A DNA stretch of 64,000 bases from Mucilaginibacter conchicola (GCF_003432115.1 NZ_QWDC01000001.1:1674001-1738000), one strand, 5' to 3'; positions 36,277 through 48,007 are shown, counted from the stretch's first letter. Numbers and translations are program-made. Notes: a model not told the origin generated them from the letters alone.

Positions 36277-36588
36277 CTACGCCTGCCCCATTTGTCCACC
36301 AAAATTCATGGGAAAAGCGGGTGGGTCGTTTTGTATTTTGATGCGGCCGTGGGCTTCTTCAAAGCGCTCGATATTATCTTGCAGGGCGCTCAATAAGCGC
36401 TTGGCATGCTCGGGTGTAAGCACCACGCGCGATTTTACTTTGGCTTTTGGAACGCCCGGCATAACCCGGATAAAATCGACAACAAACTCCGAGCTTGAGT
36501 GGGTGATGATAGCCAGGTTAGAGTAAATACCCTCTGCCATTTCTTCGCTCAGCTCAATGTTGATCTGGTTTTCGTTTTGTTCTTCCAT
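36277..36588 (-). CDS. DUF3467 family protein
   Basis: A protein of about 103 aa of unknown function. The sequence INIELSEEMAEGIYSNLAII, FVVDFIRVMPGVPKAKVKSRVVLTPEHAKRLLSAL is the DUF3467 pattern. The C terminus is Gly/Pro/Phe-rich. I chose the ATG at 36588 (MEEQNENQ); the frame is open to 36630, but that extension lies in the rpoC terminator. It follows rpoC on the same strand, a conserved association in Bacteroidota as far as I recall. Confidence 0.82.
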   Translation of the reverse strand: MEEQNENQINIELSEEMAEGIYSNLAIITHSSSEFVVDFIRVMPGVPKAKVKSRVVLTPEHAKRLLSALQDNIERFEEAHGRIKIQNDPPAFPMNFGGQMGQA

Positions 36589-36601
36589 GGTAGTAAAAGT
36601 A

Positions 36602-36641
36602 GTAAAAAAAGCAAAGCCTTCCGTTTTCACAGAAGGCTTTG
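36602..36641 (-). terminator. Rho-independent terminator of rpoC
   Basis: CAAAGCCTTC (36612-36621) pairs with GAAGGCTTTG (36632-36641) around a ten-base loop. On the minus strand a CTTTTTTT run follows. It ends the rplKAJL-rpoBC transcription unit. Confidence 0.9.
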
Positions 36642-36663
36642 TTAAAGTATTTAAAAAATCTGA

Positions 36664-39600
36664 TTAAGCTTCTACTTCTTCAGTTTTAGAGGCCATCAGG
36701 CGGTCAAACTCTTCCTGAGAACCTACGCGGATATTTTCGTAATCGCGCATACCGGTTCCTGACGGAATTAAGTGACCAACAATAACGTTCTCTTTCAGAC
36801 CCAGCATGTTATCGCGTTTACCGGCGATAGCCGCTTCGTTCAGTACTTTTGTAGTTTCCTGGAACGATGCCGCAGAGATGAACGATTTGGTACCTAATGA
36901 TGCTCTTGTAATACCTTGAAGCATTGGGCTTGAAGTTGCAGGAATTGCGTCCCTTACCTCAACCAGTTTCATATCACGGCGTTTCAACATCGAGTTTTCG
37001 TCTCTCAGTTTACGCAATGAAATGATTTGACCAGCCTTCAGGTTTGTAGAATCACCCGGCTCAACAACAACTTTCTTGTCGTAGATATCGTCGTTCTCGG
37101 TCATGAAATCCCAGCTGTCAACAGCTTCGCGCTCAAGGAAACGGGTATCACCTGCATCCTCAATAGCTACTTTCTGCATCATCTGGTGAACGATAACCTC
37201 AAAGTGTTTATCGTTAATTTTCACACCCTGTAAGCGGTAAACCTCTTGGATACCGTTAACCAGGTACTCTTGCACAGCAGCAGGGCCTTTAATTGCAAGG
37301 ATATCTGCCGGAGAGATAGAACCATCTGACAATGGCATACCAGCTTTAACAAAGTCGTTATCCTGTACAAGGATGTGTTTTGAAAGTGGTACCAGGTATT
37401 TTTTAACCTGGCCATCTTTACTTTCGATAGTGATCTCGCGGTTACCACGTTTAACACCACCTAAAGTTACCACACCATCAATCTCAGTTACTACCGCAGG
37501 GTTAGATGGGTTACGTGCTTCAAATAACTCGGTTACACGTGGAAGACCACCCGTAATATCTCGCGTTTTACCGGTTGAACGAGGAATTTTAGCAATAACC
37601 TGGCCTGTTTGTAGTTTGTCGCCTTCATCAACAGAGATGTGGGCACCTACCGGGATGTTGTAGCCTTTAACAACATTACCTTTATTATCTACTATCTGGA
37701 TAGAAGGGTTTTTAGTTTTATCCCTTGTATCGATAATTACTTTCTCACGGTGACCGGTTTGTTCGTCGCTTTCCTCACGGAAAGTTACCCCTTCTAATAC
37801 CGACTCGAACTGAGCGATACCTGCAAATTCAGAGATGATTACCGCGTTGTACGGATCCCATGAACAGATACGGTCGCCTTTAGTAACGGTTGCACCATCT
37901 TTAATATACAGGTATGAACCGTAAGGGATGTTGTTAGTTACAATTACCTTGTTGGTACCCGCCTCAATGATACGGAACTCGCCTGAACGGCCCAATACCA
38001 CATCAACAGAACCATCTTCGGCAGTTTCGTAACTTACTGTACGTACGTTCTCAAACTCGATAACACCATCAAACTTAGCGTTTATCTGAGACTCAGCCGC
38101 GATGTTTGATGCGGTACCACCCACGTGGAAGGTACGAAGTGTTAACTGTGTACCCGGCTCACCGATTGACTGTGCAGCAATTACACCTACAGCCTCGCCC
38201 ATTTGCACGCGTTTACCGCTTGCCAAGTTACGGCCATAACACAAAGCACATACACCACGCTTGCTTTCGCAAGTTAATACTGAACGTATCTCGATACCCT
38301 CAAGCGGAGAGTTCTCAATTTGTTTAGCGATCTCTTCAGTGATATCGTTACCTGCAGCTACGATCAACTCGTTAGTTAACGGATCGTGAACATCATGCAG
38401 TGCAGTACGGCCTAAGATACGGTCGTATAATGGCTCAACAATATCCTCGTTATCTTTCAATGCAGTTGTGTAGATACCACGTAGTGTACCACAATCAACT
38501 TCACCTACGATCATGTCTTGCGCAACGTCGTGTAAACGACGGGTTAAGTAACCGGCATCCGCTGTTTTCAACGCCGTATCCGCCAAACCTTTACGCGCAC
38601 CGTGGGTTGAGATGAAGTACTCTAATACCGACAAACCTTCTTTAAAGTTTGAAAGAATAGGGTTTTCAATGATCTCACCACCTGAACCTGATTTCTGTGG
38701 CTTAGCCATCAAACCACGCATACCTGCAAGCTGACGGATCTGCTCTTTAGAACCACGAGCACCTGAGTCAAGCATCATGTAAACAGAGTTGAAGCCCTGG
38801 TTATCGTTGCTCAGGATATCCATTACGTTCGCAGTTAAGCGGTTGTTGATACGTGTCCAGATATCGATGATCTGGTTGTAACGCTCGTTGTTGGTAATGA
38901 AACCCATGTTGTAGTTATTCATCACTTCCTCAACTTCTTTTGAAGCCTGGTCGATCAGTTTAACTTTTTGCTCTGGGATGTTGATGTCTTTAAGGTTAAA
39001 TGAAAGACCACCACGGAATGCCATCTGGAAGCCTAATTCTTTGATATCATCCAAGAACTGTGCTGCACGTGCCATACCGGTAGTTTTCACTACCTCACCA
39101 ATAATATCACGAAGTGATTTTTTGGTCAACAACTCGTTTATGTAACCTACCTCTTCTGGTACGTGTTGGTTAAATAACACGCGGCCTACGGTAGTTTCAA
39201 TTAATTTAGTAACGATGCTGCCATCGCGCTCTTTCACACGGCCTTTAACTTTAATAAACGCATGCAGGTCTAATTGCTTCTCGTTGTAAGCAATGATCAC
39301 CTCTTCTGCAGAGTAGAAAGATAAACCTTGTCCTTTAACAACGCGGGTCTCATCAGTTTTACGGCCTTTGGTTATGTAATACAAACCAAGCACCATGTCT
39401 TGCGATGGTACAGTAATTGGCGTACCGTTAGCCGGGTTAAGGATGTTGTGTGATGCAAGCATTAACACCTGGGCTTCCAAAATTGCTGCGTTACCAAGTG
39501 GTACGTGCACAGCCATCTGGTCACCGTCAAAGTCGGCGTTGAACGCGGTACAGGTTAGTGGGTGCAGCTGGATAGCTTTACCTTCAACCAGTTTAGGCTG

Positions 39601-40953
39601 GAAAGCCTGGATACCCAACCTGTGCAGCGTAGGCGCACGGTTAAGTAACACTGGGTGACCTTTAAGTACGTTCTCTAATATATCCCAAACCAATGGGTCT
39701 TTGCGGTCAACTATTTTCTTTGCAGATTTTACTGTTTTAACCACACCACGCTCAATCATTTTGCGAATGATAAACGGTTTAAACAGCTCGGCAGCCATAT
39801 CTTTTGGTAAACCACACTCATGCAGTTTTAAGTTAGGGCCTACAACAATTACCGAACGTGCAGAGTAGTCAACACGTTTACCCAAAAGGTTCTGACGGAA
39901 ACGGCCTTGTTTACCTTTCAGGATGTCTGAAAGTGATTTCAAAGCACGGTTACCTTCAGTTTTAACCGCGTTAACTTTACGTGAGTTATCAAATAACGAA
40001 TCCACAGCTTCCTGTAGCATACGTTTTTCGTTACGTAAAATTACCTCTGGTGCTTTTATCTCGATCAAACGTTTTAAACGGTTGTTACGGATAATTACAC
40101 GGCGGTAAAGGTCGTTTAGATCGGAAGTAGCGAAACGGCCACCTTCCAATGGTACTAACGGGCGTAACTCTGGCGGAATAACCGGAACGATCTTAACGAT
40201 CATCCACTCGGGGTTATTCTCAATACGTGTTTTTGAACCACGGAAAGCCTCAACAACCTGTAAGCGTTTTAACGCCTCGTTTTTACGTTGCTGTGAAGTT
40301 TCGTTAGCTGCCTGGTGGCGCAGGTTGTATGAAAGCTCATCAAGATCAATACGTCTTAATAGTTCTTCAAGCGCTTCGGCACCCATTTTAGCCACAAATT
40401 TTTGTGGGTCTTTGTCATCCAGGTACTGGTTTTCTTTTGGTAAAGTATCCAGGATATCCAGGTATTCTTCTTCAGTTAAGAAATCCATTTTAGAGATTCC
40501 GTCAACTTCTTTAACACCCGGCTGTATAACTACATATCTCTCATAATAAATGATCAGATCAAGTTTTTTGGTTGGTAAGCCCAGCAGGTAACCAATTTTG
40601 TTTGGCAACGAGCGGAAGTACCAAATGTGCGCAACAGGAACCACTAAGTTGATGTGGCCCATACGCTCACGACGTACTTTTTTCTCAGTTACCTCAACAC
40701 CACAACGGTCACACACGATACCCTTGTAACGGATACGTTTGTATTTACCGCAATGACATTCGTAATCTTTAACCGGACCAAAAATACGCTCACAGAACAA
40801 ACCATCACGCTCAGGTTTGTAAGTACGGTAGTTGATGGTCTCCGGCTTTAAAACTTCACCGCTTGAACGCTCCAGGATAGACTCCGGAGAGGCCAAACTG
40901 ATGGTAATGGTGGTGAAGTTACTTTTGATTTTATTATCCTTTTTGTAAGACAT
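36664..40953 (-). CDS. rpoC: DNA-directed RNA polymerase subunit beta'
   Basis: The 1429-aa catalytic subunit of RNA polymerase. The N-terminal zinc-binding [19 protein letters not shown], the clamp helices, and the active-site NADFDGD triad (near residues 470-476) are intact. The trigger-loop/bridge-helix region ([19 protein letters not shown] and [20 protein letters not shown]) is also present. A GAGGAG sits just upstream of the ATG, a weak SD for this group. It is 146 bp downstream of rpoB, with a word-repeat palindrome in the gap, and a strong terminator follows. Confidence 0.98.
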   Translation of the reverse strand: MSYKKDNKIKSNFTTITISLASPESILERSSGEVLKPETINYRTYKPERDGLFCERIFGPVKDYECHCGKYKRIRYKGIVCDRCGVEVTEKKVRRERMGHINLVVPVAHIWYFRSLPNKIGYLLGLPTKKLDLIIYYERYVVIQPGVKEVDGISKMDFLTEEEYLDILDTLPKENQYLDDKDPQKFVAKMGAEALEELLRRIDLDELSYNLRHQAANETSQQRKNEALKRLQVVEAFRGSKTRIENNPEWMIVKIVPVIPPELRPLVPLEGGRFATSDLNDLYRRVIIRNNRLKRLIEIKAPEVILRNEKRMLQEAVDSLFDNSRKVNAVKTEGNRALKSLSDILKGKQGRFRQNLLGKRVDYSARSVIVVGPNLKLHECGLPKDMAAELFKPFIIRKMIERGVVKTVKSAKKIVDRKDPLVWDILENVLKGHPVLLNRAPTLHRLGIQAFQPKLVEGKAIQLHPLTCTAFNADFDGDQMAVHVPLGNAAILEAQVLMLASHNILNPANGTPITVPSQDMVLGLYYITKGRKTDETRVVKGQGLSFYSAEEVIIAYNEKQLDLHAFIKVKGRVKERDGSIVTKLIETTVGRVLFNQHVPEEVGYINELLTKKSLRDIIGEVVKTTGMARAAQFLDDIKELGFQMAFRGGLSFNLKDINIPEQKVKLIDQASKEVEEVMNNYNMGFITNNERYNQIIDIWTRINNRLTANVMDILSNDNQGFNSVYMMLDSGARGSKEQIRQLAGMRGLMAKPQKSGSGGEIIENPILSNFKEGLSVLEYFISTHGARKGLADTALKTADAGYLTRRLHDVAQDMIVGEVDCGTLRGIYTTALKDNEDIVEPLYDRILGRTALHDVHDPLTNELIVAAGNDITEEIAKQIENSPLEGIEIRSVLTCESKRGVCALCYGRNLASGKRVQMGEAVGVIAAQSIGEPGTQLTLRTFHVGGTASNIAAESQINAKFDGVIEFENVRTVSYETAEDGSVDVVLGRSGEFRIIEAGTNKVIVTNNIPYGSYLYIKDGATVTKGDRICSWDPYNAVIISEFAGIAQFESVLEGVTFREESDEQTGHREKVIIDTRDKTKNPSIQIVDNKGNVVKGYNIPVGAHISVDEGDKLQTGQVIAKIPRSTGKTRDITGGLPRVTELFEARNPSNPAVVTEIDGVVTLGGVKRGNREITIESKDGQVKKYLVPLSKHILVQDNDFVKAGMPLSDGSISPADILAIKGPAAVQEYLVNGIQEVYRLQGVKINDKHFEVIVHQMMQKVAIEDAGDTRFLEREAVDSWDFMTENDDIYDKKVVVEPGDSTNLKAGQIISLRKLRDENSMLKRRDMKLVEVRDAIPATSSPMLQGITRASLGTKSFISAASFQETTKVLNEAAIAGKRDNMLGLKENVIVGHLIPSGTGMRDYENIRVGSQEEFDRLMASKTEEVEA

Positions 40954-40970
40954 AGTCTCCTCTTTTTTTT

Positions 40971-41099
40971 ATTGAGTGAATGAGTGAGTTATTGAATGAG
41001 CGAATCATTTAACCCCCACTCGCTATCTTCATGAGTAAATGAGCGATTAAGGTGAATGAGTAAGAGAATCAATCCCTCACTCATTCACTCCTTCAATCA
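40971..41099. repeat. Word-repeat palindrome in the rpoB-rpoC gap, ATGAGTGA type
   Basis: AGTGAATGAGTGAG (40975-40988) and CTCACTCATTCACT (41076-41089) are 14-bp perfect inverse copies. The 87-bp centre holds further ATGAGYGA words in both orientations. The element fills nearly all the space between rpoB and rpoC. Confidence 0.85.
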
Positions 41100-44000
41100 T
41101 TATTCTAAGGTGATATCCAAACCTAAACCTCTTAGCTCGTGAACCAATACGTTGAATGATTCCGGCACTGATGGTGTTGGCAGGTTCTCGCCTTTAACAA
41201 TAGCTTCGTATGTTTTGGCACGGCCGATAACATCATCCGACTTAACGGTAAGTATCTCCTGTAGTATGTTTGCTGCACCGAATGCTTCCAATGCCCAAAC
41301 CTCCATCTCACCAAAACGCTGACCACCAAACTGAGCTTTACCACCCAGCGGCTGTTGTGTGATAAGCGAGTACGGACCGATTGAACGGGCGTGCATCTTA
41401 TCATCAACCATGTGGCCCAGTTTAAGCATGTAGATAATACCTACAGTAGTTTGCTGGTCAAAACGGTCGCCGGTTAAGCCGTTGTACAAGTAAGTACGTC
41501 CTGACTCTGGTAACTTAGCTTTAGCTATCCACTCTTCTACCTCGCTGTGGCTTGCACCATCGAAGATAGGAGTAGCGAATTTCATACCCAGCTCTTTACC
41601 AGCCCAACCTAATACAGTCTCATAGATCTGGCCCAAGTTCATACGTGAAGGTACACCCAGTGGGTTCAACACGATATCAACAGGGGTACCATCTTCTAAG
41701 AAAGGCATATCCTCGTCACGTACAATACGTGCTACGATACCTTTGTTACCGTGGCGGCCCGCCATTTTATCACCTACTTTAAGTTTACGTTTCTTAGCGA
41801 TGTAAACTTTAGCCATCTGTACTATACCTGATGGTAGCTCATCACCCACGCTGATAGCAAACTTATCACGACGGTAAGCACCCAGTTCCTCATTTACTTT
41901 AATACCGTAGTTATGAAGTAATTGCTTTATCTGGTCGTTTTTGTCGTCATCAGTTGTCCATTTAGTTGGGTTGATGCTTTCGTAGTTCAGTTCAGCCAAT
42001 ATTTTCTGAGTGAACTTAACGCCTTTAGCTACAAAAAGCTCTTTGTAAACGTTGTAAACACCTTGTGAGGTTTTACCATTTACTATCTCAAACAACTTAT
42101 CAACTAAAGTAGCTTTAAGTTCTCTGATGGCTTTTTCGTGTTTAGCATCAAGTTTCTCAATTTGTGCTTTCTCTTCAGATTTGGTGGTCTTTTTAGCACG
42201 GCTGAAAAGTTTGGTATCAATAACAACACCCGCAATTGACGGCGGCGTTTTTAATGATGCATCCTTAACATCACCTGCTTTATCACCAAATATGGCACGT
42301 AATAATTTCTCTTCCGGTGAAGGATCTGATTCACCTTTCGGAGTGATCTTACCTATCAGGATGTCGCCTTCTTTAACCTCGGCACCGATACGGATGATAC
42401 CGTTCTCGTCAAGGTCTTTAGTAGCTTCTTCTGATACGTTAGGGATATCCGGTGTCAATTCCTCTTCACCACGTTTGGTATCACGAACCTCTAACTCAAA
42501 CTCCTCAACGTGAATTGAAGTGAAGATATCCTGTGATACTACGCGCTCAGAAATTACGATCGCATCCTCAAAGTTATAACCTTGCCAAGGCATGAATGCC
42601 ACTTTAAGGTTACGGCCAAGAGCAAGCTCACCATCCTGAGTTGCGTAACCTTCACAAAGAACCTGGCCTTTTTCAACTCTCTGGCCTTTTTTAACAATTG
42701 GCTTAAGGTTGATGGTGGTGCTTTGGTTCGTCTTTTTAAACTTGGTTAACAAGTAAGTTCTGCTATCACCGTCAAATGAAATTAAACGGTCAAGCTCGTT
42801 ACGGTCATATTTAATGGTTATCTGGTTAGCATCAACATACTCAACCACACCATTGCCTTCGGCATTGATAAGGGTACGAGAGTCTTTTGCTACACGGCCT
42901 TCCAAACCAGTACCTACAATTGGCGCCTCAGGGCGTAAAAGTGGCACGGCCTGGCGTTGCATGTTCGATCCCATCAATGCACGGTTAGCGTCATCGTGCT
43001 CTAAGAACGGAATTAACGATGCAGCGATAGACGTGATCTGGTTTGGAGCAATGTCCATTAAGTCAAGTCTTTCAGGCTCGATAACCGGGAAGTCACCCTC
43101 GTAACGTGCTTTTACACGTGGAGTAGCAAATTCACCTTTGTCATCATATACTGCGTTTGCCTGGCCAATAGTTTTACCGTCTTCATCTTCTGCAGATAGG
43201 TAAATAACCGGCTCTTGCACTTGTACTTTACCATCAACAACGCGTTTGTACGGTGTTTCGATAAAGCCTAAGTTGTTGATCTTAGCGTGTACACATAGAG
43301 ACGAGATCAGACCGATGTTCGGGCCCTCTGGAGTCTCAATGGTACATAACCTACCGTAGTGGGTGTAGTGAACGTCACGAACCTCGAAACCTGCACGCTC
43401 ACGTGACAGACCACCGGGACCAAGGGCTGACAGACGACGCTTGTGCGTGATCTCTGCCAGTGGATTGGTTTGGTCCATGAACTGTGAAAGCTGGTTGGTA
43501 CCGAAGAACGAGTTGATAACTGATGACAGTGTACGCGCGTTGATCAGGTCAGTCGGTGTGAACACCTCGTTGTCACGAATGTTCATACGCTCGCGGATGG
43601 TACGTGCCATACGCGCTAAACCTACACCAAACTGAGCGTAAAGCTGCTCACCAACGGTACGCACACGACGGTTTGATAAGTGGTCAATATCATCCACCTC
43701 AGCTTTTGAGTTGATAAGTTTGATCAGGTATTTAACGATCGCGATAATGTCCTGCTTGGTTAATACTTTGATCTCGTCAGAAGTATCAAGTTTCAGTTTA
43801 CGGTTGATGCGGTAACGGCCTACATCACCCAGGTCATATCTTTTATCAGAGAAGAACAACCTATCGATGATACCGCGGGCGGTTTCCTCATCAGGTGGTT
43901 CTGCGTTACGCAGCTGGCGGTAGATGTGCTCAACCGCTTCTTTCTCTGAGTTTGAAGTATCTTTTTGTAAAGTATTGTATATAATGGTATAATCACCGCT

Positions 44001-44903
44001 GGTAGCAGCATCCTCTTTGTTAAGGATGATGGTTTTAACACCAGCGTCAATGATCATATCGATATGGTCATCTTCCAATACGGTTTCGCGCTCAAGGATG
44101 ATCTCGTTACGATCGATAGAAACTACCTCACCGGTATCTTCATCTACGAAGTCTTCAACCCATTTTTTAAGCACCCTTGCAGCAAGCTTACGGCCAATAA
44201 ATTTCTTAAGGCCAGATTTGCTTACTTTAACTTCGTCTGCCAGCTCAAATAACTCTAAGATATCTTTATCAGAGTCATAGCCAATAGCGCGAAGAAGCGT
44301 AGTAACCGGGAATTTTTTCTTACGGTCAATGTAAGCATACATCACGTTGTTAACGTCAGTAGCAAACTCAATCCATGAACCTTTGAAAGGTATAACACGG
44401 GCAGAGTATAGTTTTGTACCGTTGGTGTGGCGGCTTTGGCCAAAGAACACACCTGGTGAGCGGTGCAGCTGTGATACAATTACACGCTCGGCACCATTGA
44501 TCACAAATGTACCTTTAGGCGTCATGTATGGGATGGTACCCAGGTATACGTCTTGTACAATTGTTTCAAAATCTTCGTGCTCGGCATCGTTACAGCTAAG
44601 GCGAAGTTTTGCTTTTAATGGCACACTGTAAGTTAATCCACGCTCAATACACTCACGTATATCATAACGAGGCGGATCAATAAAATAATCAAGAAACTCT
44701 AAAACGAAGATGTTCCTTGAATCTGAGATAGGAAAGTTTTCTGCGAATACTTTAAACAGGCCCTCTTTGTGGCGGTTGTCTGAAGTAGTTTCTAATTGAA
44801 AAAATTCCTGGAAAGATTGTAACTGTACATCCAGGAAATCCGGGTAATCAAGTACCTTTCTGCTGGTTGCAAAGTTTACTCTTTGGTTATTATCGTTTGC
44901 CAA
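41100..44903 (-). CDS. rpoB: DNA-directed RNA polymerase subunit beta
   Basis: The 1267-aa beta subunit of RNA polymerase. The rifampicin region ([34 protein letters not shown]), the GMNGRQ-like [10 protein letters not shown], and [11 protein letters not shown] are all present. So are the C-terminal [17 protein letters not shown] and the final [10 protein letters not shown]. Base use matches the ribosomal genes around it. The gene lies 212 bp downstream of rplL; the gap holds an attenuator-like hairpin, a promoter-like element and a word repeat. Confidence 0.98.
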   Translation of the reverse strand: MANDNNQRVNFATSRKVLDYPDFLDVQLQSFQEFFQLETTSDNRHKEGLFKVFAENFPISDSRNIFVLEFLDYFIDPPRYDIRECIERGLTYSVPLKAKLRLSCNDAEHEDFETIVQDVYLGTIPYMTPKGTFVINGAERVIVSQLHRSPGVFFGQSRHTNGTKLYSARVIPFKGSWIEFATDVNNVMYAYIDRKKKFPVTTLLRAIGYDSDKDILELFELADEVKVSKSGLKKFIGRKLAARVLKKWVEDFVDEDTGEVVSIDRNEIILERETVLEDDHIDMIIDAGVKTIILNKEDAATSGDYTIIYNTLQKDTSNSEKEAVEHIYRQLRNAEPPDEETARGIIDRLFFSDKRYDLGDVGRYRINRKLKLDTSDEIKVLTKQDIIAIVKYLIKLINSKAEVDDIDHLSNRRVRTVGEQLYAQFGVGLARMARTIRERMNIRDNEVFTPTDLINARTLSSVINSFFGTNQLSQFMDQTNPLAEITHKRRLSALGPGGLSRERAGFEVRDVHYTHYGRLCTIETPEGPNIGLISSLCVHAKINNLGFIETPYKRVVDGKVQVQEPVIYLSAEDEDGKTIGQANAVYDDKGEFATPRVKARYEGDFPVIEPERLDLMDIAPNQITSIAASLIPFLEHDDANRALMGSNMQRQAVPLLRPEAPIVGTGLEGRVAKDSRTLINAEGNGVVEYVDANQITIKYDRNELDRLISFDGDSRTYLLTKFKKTNQSTTINLKPIVKKGQRVEKGQVLCEGYATQDGELALGRNLKVAFMPWQGYNFEDAIVISERVVSQDIFTSIHVEEFELEVRDTKRGEEELTPDIPNVSEEATKDLDENGIIRIGAEVKEGDILIGKITPKGESDPSPEEKLLRAIFGDKAGDVKDASLKTPPSIAGVVIDTKLFSRAKKTTKSEEKAQIEKLDAKHEKAIRELKATLVDKLFEIVNGKTSQGVYNVYKELFVAKGVKFTQKILAELNYESINPTKWTTDDDKNDQIKQLLHNYGIKVNEELGAYRRDKFAISVGDELPSGIVQMAKVYIAKKRKLKVGDKMAGRHGNKGIVARIVRDEDMPFLEDGTPVDIVLNPLGVPSRMNLGQIYETVLGWAGKELGMKFATPIFDGASHSEVEEWIAKAKLPESGRTYLYNGLTGDRFDQQTTVGIIYMLKLGHMVDDKMHARSIGPYSLITQQPLGGKAQFGGQRFGEMEVWALEAFGAANILQEILTVKSDDVIGRAKTYEAIVKGENLPTPSVPESFNVLVHELRGLGLDITLE

Positions 44904-44944
44904 GGTGTTATAATTTTAATTTATTAAACCTATTTGTAGATTTT

Positions 44945-45050
44945 AGAACTGAGATATGAGATTTGAGACGAACTGAAACCGGCTTGAATATTTGATTACC
45001 GAAGCGGTCTCAAATCTCAGATCTAATGTCTCAAATCTATATGACGTATA
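44945..45050. repeat. Word-repeat palindrome in the rplL-rpoB gap, GAGATTTGAGA type
   Basis: TGAGATTTGAGAC (44957-44969) and GTCTCAAATCTCA (45007-45019) are 13-bp perfect inverse copies. A third copy of the word (TGTCTCAAATCT) follows at 45028-45039. The centre contains no gene. Confidence 0.85.
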
Positions 45051-45061
45051 TAAACAGCAAT
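45032..45061 (-). promoter_or_regulatory. Promoter-like element upstream of rpoB
   Basis: On the minus strand TAGATTTG (45039-45032) matches TAnnTTTG. ATTG (45061-45058) stands 18 bp upstream, the same spacing as in the two tRNA promoters. The -7 element is part of the word repeat. It may give rpoBC a promoter of its own. Confidence 0.45.
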
Positions 45062-45089
45062 AGACCCCGACCAAAAATGGTCGGAGTCT
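45062..45089 (-). terminator. Attenuator-like hairpin between rplL and rpoB
   Basis: A 12-bp stem (45062-45073 with 45078-45089) has a 4-nt loop. The one C-A mismatch on the plus strand becomes a G-U pair in minus-strand RNA. The following bases are not a clean T-run, so partial termination between ribosomal and polymerase genes is more likely than full stop. Confidence 0.6.
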
Positions 45090-45115
45090 GATGCTATTTT
45101 GTGCGGTGGGTTAAA

Positions 45116-45499
45116 TTATTTAACCTCAACTACTGCTCCGGCTTCCTCTAATTGTTTTTTCAGAGACTCAGCTTCTTCTTTAGAAACGCCAGCTTTCAAT
45201 TCTTTTGGAGCGCCGTCTACTAAATCTTTAGCTTCTTTAAGACCAAGACCAGTTAAGTCTTTTACTAATTTAACAACTGCTAATTTCTGACCACCTGCTT
45301 CTTTCAGGATTACGTCAAATGCAGTTTGCTCAGCAGCAGCTGGAGCAGCGTCACCGCCGTCACCTGCAGGAGCAGCAACAGCAACAGCTGCAGCAGCTGG
45401 CTCAATGCCATACTCGTCTTTCAAGATTTGAGCTAATTCGTTTACTTCTTTTACTGTTAAGTTAACCAACTGTTCAGCAAAGGCTTTTAAATCTGCCAT
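45116..45499 (-). CDS. rplL: 50S ribosomal protein L7/L12
   Basis: The 127-aa stalk protein that recruits translation GTPases. It has an N-terminal dimerisation helix ([25 protein letters not shown]), an Ala/Gly-rich hinge (residues about 34-55), and a C-terminal domain with [35 protein letters not shown]. It follows rplJ, the gene for its ribosome anchor, by 65 bp. Confidence 0.97.
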   Translation of the reverse strand: MADLKAFAEQLVNLTVKEVNELAQILKDEYGIEPAAAAVAVAAPAGDGGDAAPAAAEQTAFDVILKEAGGQKLAVVKLVKDLTGLGLKEAKDLVDGAPKELKAGVSKEEAESLKKQLEEAGAVVEVK

Positions 45500-45540
45500 T
45501 TTATTTTAAATTTTTACTTTTAATACTTTGTTTTTTAATG

Positions 45541-45564
45541 TCCAAACTTTTAAAGGTGTTTGGA
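45541..45564 (-). other. Intercistronic hairpin between rplJ and rplL
   Basis: TCCAAAC (45541-45547) pairs with GTTTGGA (45558-45564) directly after the rplJ stop codon. With no T-run it is more likely an RNA processing or stability element than a terminator. Confidence 0.35.
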
Positions 45565-46083
45565 TTAACCTCTTTCTTGTAATGTTTTTACAACACCTGC
45601 AATAATGCTTCCGCCTGATTGTAGAGCAGAAACAACGTTCTTAGCCGGTGATTGCAGTAAGCCAACGATCTCGCCTATCAGTTGCTCCTTAGATTTAAGC
45701 TTAGTTAAGGTATCTAACTGATTGTCGCCGATGAAAATAGCTGAATCAATGTAAGCTGCTTTTAAAACTGGTTTATCACCTGTTTTTCTCAATTTCTTGA
45801 TCAACTTAGCCGGAGCTGTTGCTGATTTAGAGAAAAGGATTGATGAAGAACCTTTAAGCACATCATAAATTCCAGCGAAATCGCCACCTGCAGCTTCCAT
45901 AGCTTTTTTGATCAAGCTGTTTTTAGCTACTTGCATGGTGATCTCATTTTCAAAGCACTGACGACGGATAGAATTTACTTTTGCAACCGTAAGATCAGCT
46001 GTATCGGTAATATAAAAGTTACCATACTCTTTAATCTGCTCAGTAAGGGCAAGAACAAGGTCGTGTTTTTCTTCTTTATTCAT
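45565..46083 (-). CDS. rplJ: 50S ribosomal protein L10
   Basis: The 172-aa base of the ribosomal stalk, binding 23S rRNA through its N-terminal domain and L7/L12 dimers through the C-terminal helix. It has KEEKHDLVLALTEQIKEY, the central AKNSLIKKAME motif and the IVGLLQSPAKNVVSALQSG segment. It starts 2 bp after the rplA stop codon, so the long L10 leader seen in enterobacteria is absent here. Confidence 0.97.
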   Translation of the reverse strand: MNKEEKHDLVLALTEQIKEYGNFYITDTADLTVAKVNSIRRQCFENEITMQVAKNSLIKKAMEAAGGDFAGIYDVLKGSSSILFSKSATAPAKLIKKLRKTGDKPVLKAAYIDSAIFIGDNQLDTLTKLKSKEQLIGEIVGLLQSPAKNVVSALQSGGSIIAGVVKTLQERG

Positions 46084-46085
46084 GA

Positions 46086-46784
46086 TTAGATCCCCGCTAC
46101 TGATTTAGTTTCAATTGTAATTCCTGGCGACATTGTTGAAGAGATGTGTATACTCTTAAAGTATGTGCCCTTTGCTGCTGATGGTTTTAATTTAGAGATA
46201 ACCTGCAATACTTCTAATGCATTCTCATAAATTTTCTCAGCAGAGAAAGATGCTTTTCCTATTGAAGTGTGGATGATACCGGTTTTGTCAACCTTGAAGT
46301 CAATTTTACCACCTTTTACCTCAGTTACAGCTTTACCTACTTCTGTAGTAACTGTACCTGATTTAGGGTTAGGCATTAAGTTACGCGGACCTAAAACACG
46401 GCCCAAACGTCCTACTTTAGCCATAACACTTGGCATAGTGATGATAATATCAACATCAGTCCAACCGCCTTCAATCTTGGCAATATAATCATCCAAACCT
46501 ACGAAATCTGCACCTGCGTCTTTAGCCTCTTGTTCCTTATCAGGAGTACAAAGTACTAATACACGTACAGTTTTACCGGTTCCATGAGGAAGGGTTGCAA
46601 TACCACGTACCATTTGATTGGCTTTACGTGGGTCAACGCCTAAACGTACATCAATATCTACTGATGAATCAAACTTTGTGTTGGTTAATTCCTTAACCAA
46701 AGCTGACGCATCTTGCAATGTGTAAGTTTTGTTCGCCTCAATTTTGGAGAGTGCCGCTTTTTGATTTTTTGTTAATCTTGCCAC
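46086..46784 (-). CDS. rplA: 50S ribosomal protein L1
   Basis: The 232-aa protein of the L1 stalk, which helps release E-site tRNA. It has [31 protein letters not shown], the [10 protein letters not shown] signature and a C-terminal [17 protein letters not shown] segment. It lies 23 bp after rplK in the usual L11-L1-L10-L7/L12 order. In many bacteria L1 represses its own operon; no L1-binding mimic was recognised here. Confidence 0.97.
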   Translation of the reverse strand: MARLTKNQKAALSKIEANKTYTLQDASALVKELTNTKFDSSVDIDVRLGVDPRKANQMVRGIATLPHGTGKTVRVLVLCTPDKEQEAKDAGADFVGLDDYIAKIEGGWTDVDIIITMPSVMAKVGRLGRVLGPRNLMPNPKSGTVTTEVGKAVTEVKGGKIDFKVDKTGIIHTSIGKASFSAEKIYENALEVLQVISKLKPSAAKGTYFKSIHISSTMSPGITIETKSVAGI

Positions 46785-46807
46785 TGTCTTAAACTGATTT
46801 GTATAAA

Positions 46808-47251
46808 TTAATTGTTCCAGGGAGCTGTACCGCTAACGGTGATCCCCATACTGCGGGCAGTACCTGCCACCATTTTCATGGCTGATTCTACTGTGAAAGC
46901 ATTCAAATCAGTCATTTTATCTTTTGCAATGGTTTCAACCTGTTCCCAATTTACATTGGCAACTTTTTTACGGTTAGGTTCTGCTGAACCACTTTTTAAA
47001 CCAGTAACTTCCAACAGTTGGATTGCAACCGGTGGAGTTTTGATGATAAAATCGAATGACTTGTCTACGTACACAGTAATAACCACAGGTAACACTTTAC
47101 CAGGACGATCCTGGGTACGTGCATTAAACTGCTTGCAAAACTCCATAATGTTCACACCTTTTGCACCCAATGCTGGGCCAATTGGTGGAGATGGATTTGC
47201 CGCGCCGCCTTTTACTTGTAGTTTTACTAACGCACCGACTTCTTTTGCCAT
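46808..47251 (-). CDS. rplK: 50S ribosomal protein L11
   Basis: The 147-aa protein at the GTPase-associated centre. It has the N-terminal [20 protein letters not shown] proline-rich segment and [15 protein letters not shown]. The C-terminal 23S rRNA-binding domain ends [10 protein letters not shown]. It is the first gene of the rplKAJL-rpoBC block and lies 197 bp from nusG, with a word repeat in the gap. No -7 element was found, so co-transcription with nusG is likely. Confidence 0.97.
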   Translation of the reverse strand: MAKEVGALVKLQVKGGAANPSPPIGPALGAKGVNIMEFCKQFNARTQDRPGKVLPVVITVYVDKSFDFIIKTPPVAIQLLEVTGLKSGSAEPNRKKVANVNWEQVETIAKDKMTDLNAFTVESAMKMVAGTARSMGITVSGTAPWNN

Positions 47252-47322
47252 TTTTAATTTACTTTATTATAACTCAATGTTAGTAAGTGGAAGCTAAGTA
47301 ACATTTAAGATCTTAAGATTTG

Positions 47323-47450
47323 AGATGTTAGATATGAGATTTGAGACTCTCCTAACCATCTATACAAACCTGTATATTTTTATATTATTGTTAGACCGGA
47401 TCATTTTGACTTTTCGATGTCTCACATCTAAAATCTCATATCTCCCATCT
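47323..47450. repeat. Word-repeat palindrome in the nusG-rplK gap, AGATATGAGATTT type
   Basis: The left arm (47323-47347) and right arm (47419-47450) are inverse copies of AGATG..AGATATGAGATTT..GAGAC. They differ by two mismatches and a 7-bp insertion (another TAGATGT word) in the right arm. The right arm reaches the nusG stop codon. The centre is AT-rich and gene-free. Confidence 0.8.
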
Positions 47451-47991
47451 ATTCTTTCTCTACCTGCATGTAATTCAATTCAAGCGGCGTACGGCGCCCA
47501 AATATCTTTACCATTACTTTCAGTTTCTTTTTCTCTTCGTTAACTTCTTCAATAACACCGCTGAAACCGTTGAAAGGGCCGTCCATTACTTTAACGTTCT
47601 CGCCAACGTAATAAGGCACATTCATTGTTTCGGCCTGGGTAGTCATCTCGTCAACCTTACCTAAAATGCGGTTAACCTCAGCCTGGCGCAATGGGATAGC
47701 ATTACCTGCCTTATCGCCCAAAAAGCCAATAACGCTGTTGATGTTCTTGATAACGTGCTCAAGCTCACCATCCAACGCTGCTTCCATTAATACATATCCC
47801 GGAAAGTAGTTACGCTCTTTAGCGATCTTCTTTCCATCACGCATCTGGTAATATTTCTCAGTAGGTATTAAAACCTGCGGCACAAGATGAGTAATACCCA
47901 ACCTGCTTACTTCCGCATCTATATATTGTTTTACCTTCTTTTCTTTACCACTAATAGCCCTAACTACGTACCATTTTAATTGATCACTCAT
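47449..47991 (-). CDS. nusG: Transcription termination/antitermination factor NusG
   Basis: A 180-aa elongation factor that binds RNA polymerase and couples it to Rho or ribosomes. The N-terminal NGN domain has [18 protein letters not shown] and [10 protein letters not shown]. The C-terminal KOW domain has [20 protein letters not shown] and ends [14 protein letters not shown]. Its place directly after secE marks it as the housekeeping NusG rather than an UpxY-type capsule antiterminator. Confidence 0.96.
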   Translation of the reverse strand: MSDQLKWYVVRAISGKEKKVKQYIDAEVSRLGITHLVPQVLIPTEKYYQMRDGKKIAKERNYFPGYVLMEAALDGELEHVIKNINSVIGFLGDKAGNAIPLRQAEVNRILGKVDEMTTQAETMNVPYYVGENVKVMDGPFNGFSGVIEEVNEEKKKLKVMVKIFGRRTPLELNYMQVEKE

Positions 47992-48007
47992 CTACTTAAA
48001 CTTATAA

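Noticed and set aside
36589..36630. Upstream extension of the DUF3467 gene
   Set aside because: The extension lies in the rpoC terminator hairpin; the family starts at MEEQ.
36664..44903. Many open frames of 60-130 codons antisense to rpoC and rpoB
   Set aside because: They are shadows of strongly biased coding sequence, without start signals or recognisable domains.
47449..47991. UpxY/capsule-specific NusG paralogue
   Set aside because: It lies in the secE-nusG-rplK order, far from the capsule locus, and has a normal KOW domain.
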